From Verrucomicrobiota bacterium (GTDB lineage: Bacteria; Verrucomicrobiota; Verrucomicrobiia; Opitutales; Opitutaceae), in contig JAEWQP010000006.1 of assembly GCA_023399155.1 (NCBI GenBank), forward strand, positions 124,001 through 188,000: a stretch of DNA of 64,000 nt, read 5' to 3'. The position numbers and the translations under genes are program-made. Below are positions 32,386 to 42,357 of the stretch, one piece after another (the first letter of the stretch is position 1; each line of letters begins with the position of its first letter). The notes beneath the pieces were generated by a model that worked only from the letters and a program-made list of their open reading frames with translations, searched no databases and was not told where the DNA came from.

Positions 32386-33846
32386 GATCAGGGTTCAACC
32401 GACTTCGAGGCCGTGATTGGCCTCGAGGTGCATGTGCAGCTGCGCACGCGCTCGAAGATGTTCACGCGCGTGCCCACCGGCTTCGGCGAGCCGCCGAACA
32501 CGCTCACCGATCCCGTCGTGCTCGGCCTGCCCGGCGCGCTTCCGGTCATGAACCGCGAGGCGCTCGACAAGATCATCACCACCGGGCTGCTGCTCGGCTG
32601 CGCCATCGCCCCGGTCTGCAAGTGGGACCGCAAGAACTATTTCTATCCGGACAGCCCGAAGAATTATCAGATTTCCCAATACGACCAGCCCATCTGCGTC
32701 GGCGGCCTGGTGGAGATCGAGCTCCCCGGTCCCTCGCGCAACATCATGGGCGCGCACCGGCATGTGAAGCTCACGCGCATCCACCTCGAGGAGGACGTCG
32801 GCAAGCTCAACCACTTCGCGGCCGACAGCCTGGTGGACTACAACCGCGCCGGCACGCCGTTGATGGAGATCGTCACCGAGCCCGACCTGCATTCGGCCGA
32901 CGAGGTGTTCGCGTTTCTCACCGCGCTGCGCACGGCGCTGGTCGCGGCCGGCATCTCGGAGTGTGACATGGAAAAGGGTCAACTCCGCTGCGACGCGAAC
33001 ATCAGCGTGCGGCCCGCGGGCGAGACCAAGCTCGGGACGAAGGTCGAGCTGAAGAACCTAAACAGCATCTCCGGCGTGCGCGATGGCGTGGCCTACGAGA
33101 TCAAGCGCCAGACCGCCGCGGTGCGGCGCGGCGAAACGATCATCCAGGAGACGCGCCGCTTCGATCCCGAGGTCGGCTCGTCCACGTCGATGCGCACGAA
33201 GGAGATGGCGCACGACTACCGCTATTTCCCTGATCCCGACCTTATGCCGGTGAAGGTCGACGACGCCTGGCTCGCGCGCCTGCGTGCGCACGTGCCGGAG
33301 CTGCCCTTCGACAGGCAGCGCCGGTTCTACGAGCAGTACCAGCTGCCCTACACGATCACGAGCGTGCTCGTGCCCGACCGCGCCTTGAGCGACTGGTTCG
33401 AGCAGGCGGTTGCCGGCGTGCCGGCGCGTGCGCAGGCCGTGGGCAACTGGATCGTGAACGATCTGCTCCGCGAGCTTGCCGCCGCAGGGCAGACGCTCGC
33501 CGCATGCAGGATCCAGCCGGCGCACATCGCGGGCCTGGTCGCGGCGGTGGAGTCGGGGGTGATCTCCAGCAGCATCGCGAAGGATGTGTTTGTCGAGATG
33601 TTCCGGACGGGCGAGACCGCGGAGGCGATCATCGAGCGCCAGGGGTTGAAGCAATCGACCGACACAGGTGAACTGGAGAGATGGTGCGCGGAGGCGATAG
33701 CCGCGAATCCCAGGTCGGTCGCCGATTTCAAGAGCGGCAATGAGAAGGCGATCAACGCGTTCAAGGGCGGAATCATGAAGGCCAGCAAGGGCAAGGCGAA
33801 CCCCCGCCTCGTGGACGAGATCCTGCGGCGGTTGCTGGCTGGCTAG
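32359..33846 (+). CDS. gatB: Aspartyl/glutamyl-tRNA amidotransferase subunit B
   Basis: The subunit that recognises the mischarged tRNA and activates its acyl group. It has the family signatures FEAVIGLEVHVQLRTRSKMF, CKWDRKNYFYPDSPKNYQIS, IHLEEDVGKLNH and NRAGTPLMEIVTEPD, then GatB/YqeY-type ending VADFKSGNEKAINAFKGG. The only in-frame starts before the conserved part are GTGs at 32359, 32368 and 32377, all inside the cassette's right repeat, so the first residues are repeat-derived. The upstream GxxExxY gene stops at 32350, 8 bases before the first GTG, so translation may reinitiate from it. Total 495 residues from 32359. Confidence 0.96.
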   Translation: MPSVSSVVQDQGSTDFEAVIGLEVHVQLRTRSKMFTRVPTGFGEPPNTLTDPVVLGLPGALPVMNREALDKIITTGLLLGCAIAPVCKWDRKNYFYPDSPKNYQISQYDQPICVGGLVEIELPGPSRNIMGAHRHVKLTRIHLEEDVGKLNHFAADSLVDYNRAGTPLMEIVTEPDLHSADEVFAFLTALRTALVAAGISECDMEKGQLRCDANISVRPAGETKLGTKVELKNLNSISGVRDGVAYEIKRQTAAVRRGETIIQETRRFDPEVGSSTSMRTKEMAHDYRYFPDPDLMPVKVDDAWLARLRAHVPELPFDRQRRFYEQYQLPYTITSVLVPDRALSDWFEQAVAGVPARAQAVGNWIVNDLLRELAAAGQTLAACRIQPAHIAGLVAAVESGVISSSIAKDVFVEMFRTGETAEAIIERQGLKQSTDTGELERWCAEAIAANPRSVADFKSGNEKAINAFKGGIMKASKGKANPRLVDEILRRLLAG

Positions 33847-33969
33847 GCGGCGTCCCGCGCGGGCGGCTCCTTTCAGGTGCCCACCGAGGGGCGTTCAAAA
33901 GCGGACCGCCTCCGCCCCAAACGCGGCTGCGACTGGCATTTTTGGCCGAGGCGATTAACCGTTTGCCTC

Positions 33970-34758
<789 letters not shown>

Positions 34759-34792
34759 GGCAGGCGCGCCTCCGTACCCGCCGCGCGAGCGT

Positions 34793-34832
34793 CGATTGGC
34801 CCACGCGGCGTGTAGGAGCGCGCGCCCTGCCG
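34793..34832. repeat. Single arm of a GGTAGGG-type REP repeat
   Basis: CGATTGG-CCACGCGGCG resembles the corresponding stretch at 47931-47948, inside the inverted repeat between ffh and its neighbour. The 107-base gap between the SOD gene and the TonB receptor gene holds nothing else. Confidence 0.45.
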
Positions 34833-34865
34833 CTGAGGCGACGTCCGAAGGGGCGTGCGGATAGT

Positions 34866-36971
34866 TCAGAACGCCCAGCGGGCCCCGAGTGCGACGTTCC
34901 TTCCGGGCAGCGGCGCCACCTCCTTGAGAAACGACGTGTGCGGCCGCGCCTCGTCGTCCGTGAGATTGGAACCCCGCAGGAAGAGCGTCACGGACCCGCG
35001 CTCGACCGGGAGAGTGACGGAAACGTGCGCGCTGACCAGCGTGTAGCTGTCGCTGGATTCCTCATACGGCGCGACGTGGGTTTGCTCGAATGCGTGTCGT
35101 GCCTCGGCACCAAAGGTCCAGCGTCCAACCACGCTGGCGAATCCCAGTCCGACCCGCCACGGCGGCAGCCGCGGGAGCGCCGTGTCGTCAGTCTCGTTTG
35201 ATCCGCGCACGGTGTCAGCCAGGGCGAAGATCTCGAGGCCACGCCCGGCTTCATCGTGCGCGTGCCAGGTCAGCTGTGCCTCCGCTCCATAGAACCGCAC
35301 GTCGCGCGCGACGAAGCGGTAGACCGGCAGATCCTCGACCGTTTCCCCGGTGGGATTCTCGAAGATGAATGCATCAAAGTCGTTTGCGAAGAGGGCAAGC
35401 GAGCCGGTCACGGCGCCCGCGCGGCGACGCAGTTCGAGGTCGGCGCCGATCGACGTTTCCTTTCCGAGATCGGGATCGCCGATCTCGTAGGCTGCGGTCG
35501 CCGCGTGGGGGCCGTCGGCGAAGAATTCCTGCCCGGTGGGCAGGCGTTCGTTGCGGGTGAGTGAGAATGCGATCGCCCACGCTTCGGAGAGCGACCACAC
35601 GCCGCCGGCGGAAAGGCTGAGCGCCTCGGCGCGGCGCGACACGCGTGCGCCGTCGCGCGCGGCGATGTCCTGCGCTTCGAGCCGGGCGCCGAACTGCCAG
35701 CGCACCGCCTCGGTCGGGATTTCCTCAAGCAGGAAGATCGCGCCGTTGCGTGTCCGCGTGGGGGGAAGAAACGCCTCGTCGCCCTCGGCCTCGAGGCGCA
35801 CATCCGCATACTGGATACCGAGCACGCCCTGGAGCGGCCCGACGGGCCGGTGGAGAAGCTCCAGGCGTGCCTCGGCACCGTGCGTCTCGAATCGCGTCCC
35901 CACGGCATCGTCCTCGAGTTCACGGTGGACGTAGTCGGCGAACGCGGCGGAGAGCTTCGCACTACGAAAGATGCCGAAGGGCTGCGTGCGCTGCGCGCGA
36001 AAGTCCCAGCGATCCTGGACCATGTCGATGGTCACGCCGCCGGGCTCGTCGGATCCGTCCACTTCGCCGTCGTGGTCGGGCTCGGCGTGATGCTCGTGAC
36101 CTGGCACCCCGTAGCGGGTATCGAAGCCCGAGTAGGCCAGCCCGGCCGACGCGGTTTCGCCGAACCAGGTCCCGCCAAGGGAGTGGCTGCGCGTGCGGAT
36201 CGCCGAGTTGGGCAGGGTGCCCCGGAGGGGTTCCCCGCCATCCGCGCCCTCCTCGTCGTCGCCGTGCTGGTGCTCGGCGAAGCCGGGAATGTCCACGTCA
36301 TCGGTGTCGCGCCGGAGTCCCGAGGCCTTCCAGGCAAAGCCGCCCGCGCCGCCCTGGAGTGAGCCGATCGTGGTCTTGCCATCCGAACCGGAGTCGTAGC
36401 GCCCCTCGAGTGACCCGGAGAGCCGTGCGGAACCGCGAGTGGACGGTATCCGGTCATTCACCACATTGACCACGCCTCCGACCGCCGAGCTGCCGAAGAG
36501 CAGCGTGGACGGACCGCGCAGCACCTCGACGCGCTCGCTCAGCGCGGGCTCGACGCTCACGGCATGATCGGGGCTCGTGCCCGAGACGTCGATCGTGCCG
36601 AGGCCGTCGCTAAGCACGCGGATGCGCTCCCCGCCGAGGCCGCGGATGATCGGGCGGCTGGCGCCCGGACCGAAGTAGGTCGACGAGACGCCGGGAAGGC
36701 CGTCGAGGGTTTCGCCGAGCGCGGGCTGCTCGCGCCGGCGCAGCACCTCGCCGGTGAGAACGGTGGCGGACTGACTGTATTCGTCGGTCGACTCCGCGAA
36801 GGGCGAACTGACGATGTGGAACTCGGCGAGCGTGATTTCGTCGGCCGTCGCGGTCGAAGGTGGCGCGGCCGAGGATGTTGGAGCCGGTGCAGCGGGCGCA
36901 GCACTGGCCAGAAGGGTGGCGCCGCCGAGGACAAGCGGGCGCAGATGTATCGTGAGGGAATGAAAGTACAT
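34866..36971 (-). CDS. TonB-dependent outer-membrane receptor, probable zinc type (ZnuD-like)
   Basis: A 701-residue receptor. A signal peptide (MYFHSLTIHLRPLVLGGATL, cleaved around SAAPA) precedes a plug domain with GLPGVSSTYFGPGASRPIIRGLGGERIRVL and EVLRGPSTLLFGSSAVGGVV. The barrel ends in an aromatic residue (GARWAF). Extracellular loops are rich in His, Asp and Glu: EHQHGDDEEGADGGEP and GHEHHAEPDHDGEVDG. Such loops characterise ZnuD-type zinc receptors, although nickel or cobalt cannot be excluded. The ATG at 36971 is chosen because it starts the signal peptide. A His/Cys-containing small protein gene lies just upstream on the same strand. Confidence 0.88.
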   Translation of the reverse strand: MYFHSLTIHLRPLVLGGATLLASAAPAAPAPTSSAAPPSTATADEITLAEFHIVSSPFAESTDEYSQSATVLTGEVLRRREQPALGETLDGLPGVSSTYFGPGASRPIIRGLGGERIRVLSDGLGTIDVSGTSPDHAVSVEPALSERVEVLRGPSTLLFGSSAVGGVVNVVNDRIPSTRGSARLSGSLEGRYDSGSDGKTTIGSLQGGAGGFAWKASGLRRDTDDVDIPGFAEHQHGDDEEGADGGEPLRGTLPNSAIRTRSHSLGGTWFGETASAGLAYSGFDTRYGVPGHEHHAEPDHDGEVDGSDEPGGVTIDMVQDRWDFRAQRTQPFGIFRSAKLSAAFADYVHRELEDDAVGTRFETHGAEARLELLHRPVGPLQGVLGIQYADVRLEAEGDEAFLPPTRTRNGAIFLLEEIPTEAVRWQFGARLEAQDIAARDGARVSRRAEALSLSAGGVWSLSEAWAIAFSLTRNERLPTGQEFFADGPHAATAAYEIGDPDLGKETSIGADLELRRRAGAVTGSLALFANDFDAFIFENPTGETVEDLPVYRFVARDVRFYGAEAQLTWHAHDEAGRGLEIFALADTVRGSNETDDTALPRLPPWRVGLGFASVVGRWTFGAEARHAFEQTHVAPYEESSDSYTLVSAHVSVTLPVERGSVTLFLRGSNLTDDEARPHTSFLKEVAPLPGRNVALGARWAF

Positions 36972-37136
36972 GGTCGTGGCTGAACGGTGAAGGGCCCGGG
37001 CAGCATCGGCTGCCGGGGTCATGCGCCGCCGATCGCGCCATTCGGCGCGGGGCGGTCGTTGGACACTGAATCGGGTCAACAGCGGCTGGACCTTCCGCGC
37101 CTTGATGCGCGGAGGAAGCAGCTGGTCGGAACGCGA

Positions 37137-37505
37137 TCAGAGCACGTCGGTCGGCGGCGCCTGCGCTGGGATCAGCCAATACTCCGGGGCCGTCCAGGCG
37201 AACGACTCGGGTGTCTCAAGGAAAAGGGCAGGGGCGGGCGAGGTGGGATCGACCTCGGGCGCGGGGGCCGCGGTGTCGCAGTACCCGGCCGCGGCAAGCG
37301 TGATCGCGCAGACGTGCTCGGGATGCGCCGCATCCGGGTGCACGTGCTCGTGGGACTCGGGGCTGTGCGCGCCAAGGCCGATCAGGAGCACGCCGACCGC
37401 GGAAAGGAGGCCCGTGAGCACGCGCCATGGCGCGAAGGCACGCGGTTGGCGCGTGTTTCGGGCGATGGCGTGGAGCGACGGCATGGCGGACGGCAAGAAG
37501 GTCAT
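37137..37505 (-). CDS. Small exported metal-associated protein (DUF2946-like)
   Basis: A protein of about 122 residues. A hydrophobic segment (FAPWRVLTGLLSAVGVLLIG) is followed by a His-rich stretch SHEHVHPDAAHPEHVCAI with one of two Cys, then a Pro/Ala-rich tail. This resembles the DUF2946 group, small proteins found beside metal-related TonB receptors. Its stop is 165 bases before the receptor start on the same strand, so the two may form one metal-uptake unit. The start is uncertain (ATG at 37505 or 37484). It may be periplasmic and membrane-anchored, handling zinc or copper, but this is inferred. Confidence 0.55.
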   Translation of the reverse strand: MTFLPSAMPSLHAIARNTRQPRAFAPWRVLTGLLSAVGVLLIGLGAHSPESHEHVHPDAAHPEHVCAITLAAAGYCDTAAPAPEVDPTSPAPALFLETPESFAWTAPEYWLIPAQAPPTDVL

Positions 37506-37613
37506 CCTAGCGAAGCCGTCAACCCCTCGCTTCCGCACGAAAACGCGAATGCAGCGGCGACGCCTTTACTGAGGCAGCCCTGGATGCGTGGTAGCGCGAA
37601 GGCCGCGGGGCGC

Positions 37614-38165
37614 TCACTCGTCTTCCGTGAACTCGCAGAGCGCATGCACGGGCACGCCCGCCTCGCGCAGGCGGCGGGCACCACCGAGTTCCGGGAGATC
37701 GATGACGGCGGCGATCGCAGCCACGTGCCCGCCGAGCCCGCGAAAAAGCCCCACAGCCGCGAGCAGTGTGCCGCCGGTGGCGATAAGATCATCGACGAGC
37801 AGCACGCGTTCGCCAGGGCGGCAGGCGTCGGCGTGCACTTCGATCGTCGCGCTCCCGTATTCGAGCTGGTAGTCCGCGGAGACCGTGACGTGCGGGAGCT
37901 TCCCCTTCTTGCGCACCATCGAGAAGGGCAAACCGAGCCTGTAGGCGAGGGCTCCGCCGATGATGAATCCGCGGGCATCGACCGCGGCGATGAGGTCGAG
38001 CGTCGAGCCTGAGACGATCTCGACCAGACCTTCGACGACGAGACGCAGACCATCGCGGTCCTGGAAGAGCGTGGCAACGTCGCGAAAGTTCACGCCCGAC
38101 TTGGGCCAGCCGCGGACCGTGCGGATGCGGCGCTTGATCTCGGCGGAGAGAGCGGAGTGGGACAC
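37614..38165 (-). CDS. apt: Adenine phosphoribosyltransferase
   Basis: Salvages adenine with PRPP to AMP. At 183 residues it shows the family's GWPKSGVNFRDVATLFQD near the start, IAAVDARGFIIGGALAYRLG, FSMVRKKGKLPHVTV and YQLEYGSATIEVHADA. The PRPP-binding loop is VLLVDDLIATGGTLLAAVGL. The start is a GTG at 38165. It is a single gene on the minus strand; mogA lies 199 bases upstream with no obvious operon link. Confidence 0.95.
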   Translation of the reverse strand: MSHSALSAEIKRRIRTVRGWPKSGVNFRDVATLFQDRDGLRLVVEGLVEIVSGSTLDLIAAVDARGFIIGGALAYRLGLPFSMVRKKGKLPHVTVSADYQLEYGSATIEVHADACRPGERVLLVDDLIATGGTLLAAVGLFRGLGGHVAAIAAVIDLPELGGARRLREAGVPVHALCEFTEDE

Positions 38166-38364
38166 ATGCGCACTCCAGCGTGCCGGCCGCCAGCAGGCAA
38201 GCGCGGTGCCCTGCCGCCGGCGGCGTTCTGCTTTGGAGTGCGGCGCCTCGGCGACACTTTCCGAGGCGAGCCTGGCTCGCCTGAACGCGCGGCCGCTCCG
38301 CGCGGAGGCGCCGCATTTCAGAAGCGGGGGAAAGGCTTCGGTTTGCGAAGTCCCTCCGGGCGCC

Positions 38365-38898
38365 TCAACCGCCCGCCGGACGAAAGGCGCGGATGATCGC
38401 TTCGTTCGTCTCGAGCCGCGGCCCGCCGATCAGGTCGATGCAGTACGGCACCGCGGGAAAAACCGCGTCGAGGCACTCGCGGATGGATTTCGGTTTTCCC
38501 GGCAGGTTCAGGATCAGGCAGCGGCCGCGGATGCCGGCTGTCTGGCGGGAGAGGATCGCGGTTGGCACAAATTTCAGCGATGTCGCCCGCATCAGCTCGC
38601 CGAAGCCGGGCATCGGCTTCTCGCACACAGCGAGCGTCGCCTCGGGCGTCACATCCCGCGGTGCGGGGCCGGTCCCCCCGGTGGTGACGATCAGGCAGCA
38701 CCCTTCGCGGTCCGCCATCTCGATCAGGGTATTCTCGATCAAGGCCTGCTCATCCGAAACGACCCGGTAGACCGCCTCGAACGGTGTCGCCAGGTACTCG
38801 CGCAAGGTGGCCAGGGCCGCTTTTCCGGGGAGGTCCTCATAGACGCCGGCGGCGGCGCGGTCGGAGACGTTGATGATGCCGATTTTCGGCGGGGGCAT
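38365..38898 (-). CDS. mogA: Molybdopterin adenylyltransferase (MogA/MoaB type)
   Basis: Adenylates molybdopterin, activating it for molybdenum insertion. At 177 residues it has the MoCF-biosynthesis fold: IGIINVSDRAAAGVYED, then the substrate loop LIVTTGGTGPAPRDVTPEAT, GFGELMRATSLKFVPTAILS and ILNLPGKPKSIRECLDAVFP. It is single-domain, without a MoeA-like half, and close to E. coli MogA. The ATG at 38898 is used. Other molybdenum-cofactor genes are not in the window. Confidence 0.93.
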   Translation of the reverse strand: MPPPKIGIINVSDRAAAGVYEDLPGKAALATLREYLATPFEAVYRVVSDEQALIENTLIEMADREGCCLIVTTGGTGPAPRDVTPEATLAVCEKPMPGFGELMRATSLKFVPTAILSRQTAGIRGRCLILNLPGKPKSIRECLDAVFPAVPYCIDLIGGPRLETNEAIIRAFRPAGG

Positions 38899-39011
38899 TA
38901 AGGTGATCTACGGAAGCAAGTTACGGTTTGTCACGCAAATGCGCATTCGGGGCCGCTGCGCGGTTGCGCCGCGCGATTGATTGGGCCAAGTTGAGGGCCG
39001 TTGCAGCAAGT

Positions 39012-39455
39012 ATGGACGAACACGATTTCGGCGATGTGATTCAACTCATCCGGAAGGAAGACGCACGTTATGAACGACGCGCCTATTTTTTCCTTCGGGA
39101 CGCGCTTGACCACACCGTCGCCGCGGTGCGGAAGGCCGAGACCAAGTCCGGCCGGAAACGCGAGAACAGCCATGTGACCGGGCAGGAGCTGCTGGAGGGC
39201 ATCCGGGACTACGCCCTGGCGCAGTACGGTCCGATGGCCCACCTGGTCCTGTCCAGCTGGGGTATACGGCGATGCGGCGACTTCGGCGAAATGGTCTACC
39301 AGCTCATCGAGCACGGCGTGTTTTCCAAGACCGAGAGCGACCGAAAGGAGGACTTCGCGGAGATCTTCGATTTCGAGGACACATTCGTGAGGCCCTTCCG
39401 GCCCAAGAAACGCCGGCTTCCCTCGCCGCCGCTGGCGAGTTCCGAGGTCCTTTGA
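39012..39455 (+). CDS. Minf_1886-family conserved protein
   Basis: A 147-residue soluble protein. It begins MDEHDFGDVIQLIRKEDA and contains RYERRAYFFLRDALDHTV, HVTGQELLEGIRDYALAQYG and LSSWGIRRCGDFGEMVYQLI, with a Pro/Arg-rich tail. This pattern matches a conserved family of unknown role described in Verrucomicrobiota and Planctomycetota (Minf_1886 type), often annotated only as such. It has no membrane segment or signal. The ATG at 39012 is the start of homology. It serves here as a taxonomic marker more than a functional clue. Confidence 0.85.
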   Translation: MDEHDFGDVIQLIRKEDARYERRAYFFLRDALDHTVAAVRKAETKSGRKRENSHVTGQELLEGIRDYALAQYGPMAHLVLSSWGIRRCGDFGEMVYQLIEHGVFSKTESDRKEDFAEIFDFEDTFVRPFRPKKRRLPSPPLASSEVL

Positions 39456-39471
39456 CCGCGCGATAGACCTT

Positions 39472-39495
39472 GGCGCCCGCGAGCGGGCAGCCTAC
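39472..39495. repeat. REP-like repeat, GTAGGCTGCCCGCTCGCGGG type, single arm
   Basis: Differs by two bases from the arms of the inverted pair at 11961-12034 (same GGCGCCCGC-start, GCGGGC-core). It lies 60 bases before the M16 peptidase gene. Confidence 0.65.
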
Positions 39496-39554
39496 TGCTT
39501 CGGGTCCCGCGCAGGACGTCGCCTCCCCACGCCGCGCACCGAATCCGCTATTTC

Positions 39555-42125
39555 ATGCCCAAACGCACCTTTTCCAATGCCCGCGTCGCACGCCTCGTCG
39601 AGCCGCTGCTGCGCGAGCCGGTCGACCGCTTTGTCCTGCCCAACGGCCTGACCGTGATCGTGCGCCCGGACCACAGTTCGCAGGTGGTCTCCGTGCAGGT
39701 CTGGGTGAAAACCGGCAGCATCCACGAGGCTCCGCGCCTCGGCTCGGGCGTCTCGCACTACCTGGAGCACATGCTGTTCAAGGGCACGGAAAAGCGCGCG
39801 GGTCGTGAGATCTCCGCCGTGGTGCAAGCACATGGTGGATACATCAACGCCTACACCACGTTTGACCGCACGGTCTACTACATCGACCTGCCCTCCGAGC
39901 ACGCGGAGGTCGCGCTCGATGTCCTGGGCGACGCGGTGTTCCGTTCGCTGCTTCCCGCGGGCGAGGTGACCAAGGAGCGCGACGTCATCCTGCGCGAGAT
40001 CGACATGGGGCTCGACGACCCGGACTACCGCGTCTCGCAGGCCCTGATGGAGACCGCGTTTCACGAGCATCCCTACCGGCATCCGATCATCGGGCACCGC
40101 GACGTATTCGCCGCGTTGACGCGCGACGACCTCGTCGACTACTACCGCACCCGCTACGTGCCGAACAACTGCGTGCTCGTCGTGGCCGGCGCGGTCGATC
40201 CGGCCGCCCTGCGCCCGGCGATCGAGCGGCACTTCGCGGCGGTGCCGCGCGCGCGGCTCGCGCCCGTGGTCGTGCCCGACGAGCCGGGGCAGCTGGCCGG
40301 CCGCCGCACGGACCTGTGCGACGACGTGCAGGTGTTTCGCGCCGCGCTCGGCTACCAGGTGCCCGGTCTCGCTCATCCTGATACGCCCGCGCTCGACGTG
40401 CTGTCGCTCATCCTCGGCCACGGGGACAGCTCGATCCTCTGGCAGACGCTGCGCGAAAAGCGCAAGCTCGTGCACCACGTCGATGCGAGCAACTGGAACC
40501 CCGGGAGCAAGGGTCTCTTCTTCCTCTCCCTCGTGGGCGACACCGACAAGGGCGGGCCCGCGCTCGCCGCCCTGCACGAGGAGATCCAGCGCGCGTGCGT
40601 GCGCGGCTTCACCGAGGCGCAGTTGCGCAAGGCGGTGCGCCAGGCGCTCGTCGCGGAGATCAATGTGCGGCGCTCCATGTCCGGGCAGGCCTCGCGGCTG
40701 GGCATCGCCGAGGTGGTGGTCGGCGACCTGGATTATCCCGCCACCTACCTGAACCGTCTCGCCAGCCTCACCCCGGCCGCGATCAACCGCGTGGCGCGGC
40801 AGTACCTCGCCCCCGCCAACCTGACCACGAGCACACTCGTGCCAAAGGGTGGGATCAACGGGGTGGCGACCGTGCGCGCCCCGGTGCGCAGCGACCCGGA
40901 TTTCGAGGAGGTGAAGCTTGCCGGTGGCGCGCGCGTCCTCCTGCGCGAGAACCCGCGGCTTCCCCAGGTGCACCTGCGCGTCGTCTGGCAGGGCGGCCCC
41001 GCCTTCGAACCGGCCGACCGCCGCGGCGCCACCGCGCTGCTCGCGACGTTGCTCACACTGGACACGAGGAAACGCTCCTCGGCCGCCGTGGCGCAGGCGA
41101 TCGAGGAGGTCGGCGGCGCGCTCAACGACTTTTCCGGCAACAACAGCTTCGGCCTCTCGCTCGAGGTCCTGCCCGACGACCTCGACCTCGCGCTCGACCT
41201 GCTCGAGCAGGCGATGCTGTATCCGGCGTTCAAGGCAACCACGGTCGCGCGCGAGCGCGAGGCGCAGGCGGCGGAGATCGCGGAGGACAACGACGACATC
41301 GTCACGGCCGCGCGGCGGCAGCTGCGCGAGTCGTTCTTCGGCGCGCACCCGCTCGCGGCGGAAAGCGCGGGCACGCTCGAGACGGTCGCCCGCCTCGACG
41401 TGGCGACGCTGCGCGCGCTGCATCGCAGCCTGGTCGTGACGGGAAACACCGTCATCGCGGTCTCCGGCGACTTCCGGCGGGCCACGCTGCTGCCCAGGCT
41501 CAAGCGCATCGTCGCCGGACTGCCGCGGGGCGGTCGGCCCGCGACGGATACACGGTTTGCCGGTCCGTCGAGGACGGGCGAGGTGCTCGCGCCGATGGAC
41601 CGTCAACAGGTCGTCGTGATGGAGGCCTACACCGGCACCGGGCTGTTGGATCGCGACTTCTATGTGGGCGAGGTCGTCGACGAGTTGTTCAGCGGCATGT
41701 CGAGCAACCTGTTCGAGCGTGTCCGCGAGGAAAAGAGCCTCGCCTATTTTGTGCGCTCGGCCCGCGTGATCGGGCTCCAGACCGGCATGTTTTTCTTCAT
41801 GGCCGGCACCAGTCCTGAGGGCTACGCCGAGGTCGTGAAGGAGTTTGGCGCCGAGATCGCGCGCGTGAAGTCCGGCAGGTTTTTGAAGGGCGAGCTTGAG
41901 CGTTGCCGCACGCGCCTCAAGGCGGCGCGCCGCATGAGCATGCAGAGCAACGCCTCCTGTGCCGCGCAGGCCGCGCTCAACGCCTTGTACGGCCTGCCGG
42001 TGAATGACTGGCGCAACTACGACGCCTACATCGACGCCGTGACTCCCGCCGACGTGAAGCGCTTCGCCCGGGAGCGCTTCGTGTCGTCCCAGCAGGTTCG
42101 GCTGCTCGCCGGCGCGTTGAAGTGA
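39555..42125 (+). CDS. M16 (pitrilysin/insulinase) metallopeptidase, two-module
   Basis: An 856-residue protein with two M16 modules. The N-terminal module is active: the inverted zinc motif HxxEH is His68-Tyr-Leu-Glu71-His72 (GSGVSHYLEHMLFKGTE), with the downstream Glu in VTKERDVILREIDM. Each module carries the usual pair of domains, the second starting near ADRRGATALLATLL without an HxxEH. This inactive second half forms the clamshell with the first. M16 enzymes of this size cut peptides, often in the cytoplasm or periplasm; there is no signal peptide here. The ATG at 39555 is used. A GGTAGGG-type inverted repeat begins 3 bases after the stop. Confidence 0.9.
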   Translation: MPKRTFSNARVARLVEPLLREPVDRFVLPNGLTVIVRPDHSSQVVSVQVWVKTGSIHEAPRLGSGVSHYLEHMLFKGTEKRAGREISAVVQAHGGYINAYTTFDRTVYYIDLPSEHAEVALDVLGDAVFRSLLPAGEVTKERDVILREIDMGLDDPDYRVSQALMETAFHEHPYRHPIIGHRDVFAALTRDDLVDYYRTRYVPNNCVLVVAGAVDPAALRPAIERHFAAVPRARLAPVVVPDEPGQLAGRRTDLCDDVQVFRAALGYQVPGLAHPDTPALDVLSLILGHGDSSILWQTLREKRKLVHHVDASNWNPGSKGLFFLSLVGDTDKGGPALAALHEEIQRACVRGFTEAQLRKAVRQALVAEINVRRSMSGQASRLGIAEVVVGDLDYPATYLNRLASLTPAAINRVARQYLAPANLTTSTLVPKGGINGVATVRAPVRSDPDFEEVKLAGGARVLLRENPRLPQVHLRVVWQGGPAFEPADRRGATALLATLLTLDTRKRSSAAVAQAIEEVGGALNDFSGNNSFGLSLEVLPDDLDLALDLLEQAMLYPAFKATTVAREREAQAAEIAEDNDDIVTAARRQLRESFFGAHPLAAESAGTLETVARLDVATLRALHRSLVVTGNTVIAVSGDFRRATLLPRLKRIVAGLPRGGRPATDTRFAGPSRTGEVLAPMDRQQVVVMEAYTGTGLLDRDFYVGEVVDELFSGMSSNLFERVREEKSLAYFVRSARVIGLQTGMFFFMAGTSPEGYAEVVKEFGAEIARVKSGRFLKGELERCRTRLKAARRMSMQSNASCAAQAALNALYGLPVNDWRNYDAYIDAVTPADVKRFARERFVSSQQVRLLAGALK

Positions 42126-42128
42126 CCG

Positions 42129-42202
42129 GGTAGGGCGCGTTCTCCGAGCGCGCCGCGGATGTCGAAACGTGTTCCCGGCGCGCTCGGCGAGAGCGCCCTA
42201 CC
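42129..42202. repeat. REP-like inverted pair, GGTAGGGCGCG-TCTCCGAGCG type
   Basis: Arm 42129-42156 and arm 42175-42202 are inverted copies with three mismatches, separated by 18 bases. The element sits directly behind the M16 stop, where the RNA hairpin could also work as a terminator or protect the message. Confidence 0.75.
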
Positions 42203-42357
42203 GTTGCGTTTCATGCGGCGCGAACGGATCGTCGCGCAGGGCTTCGGGCAGGGCGAAGCGTTTCGCCGAGCCGCGAATGCCGGAGCGGGTGCGATCCCCG
42301 GACGGCTCACCCGGAGGGTTCGCCCTAGCGCGAGGATGTGCGCTGCCTCGGCCGCTC

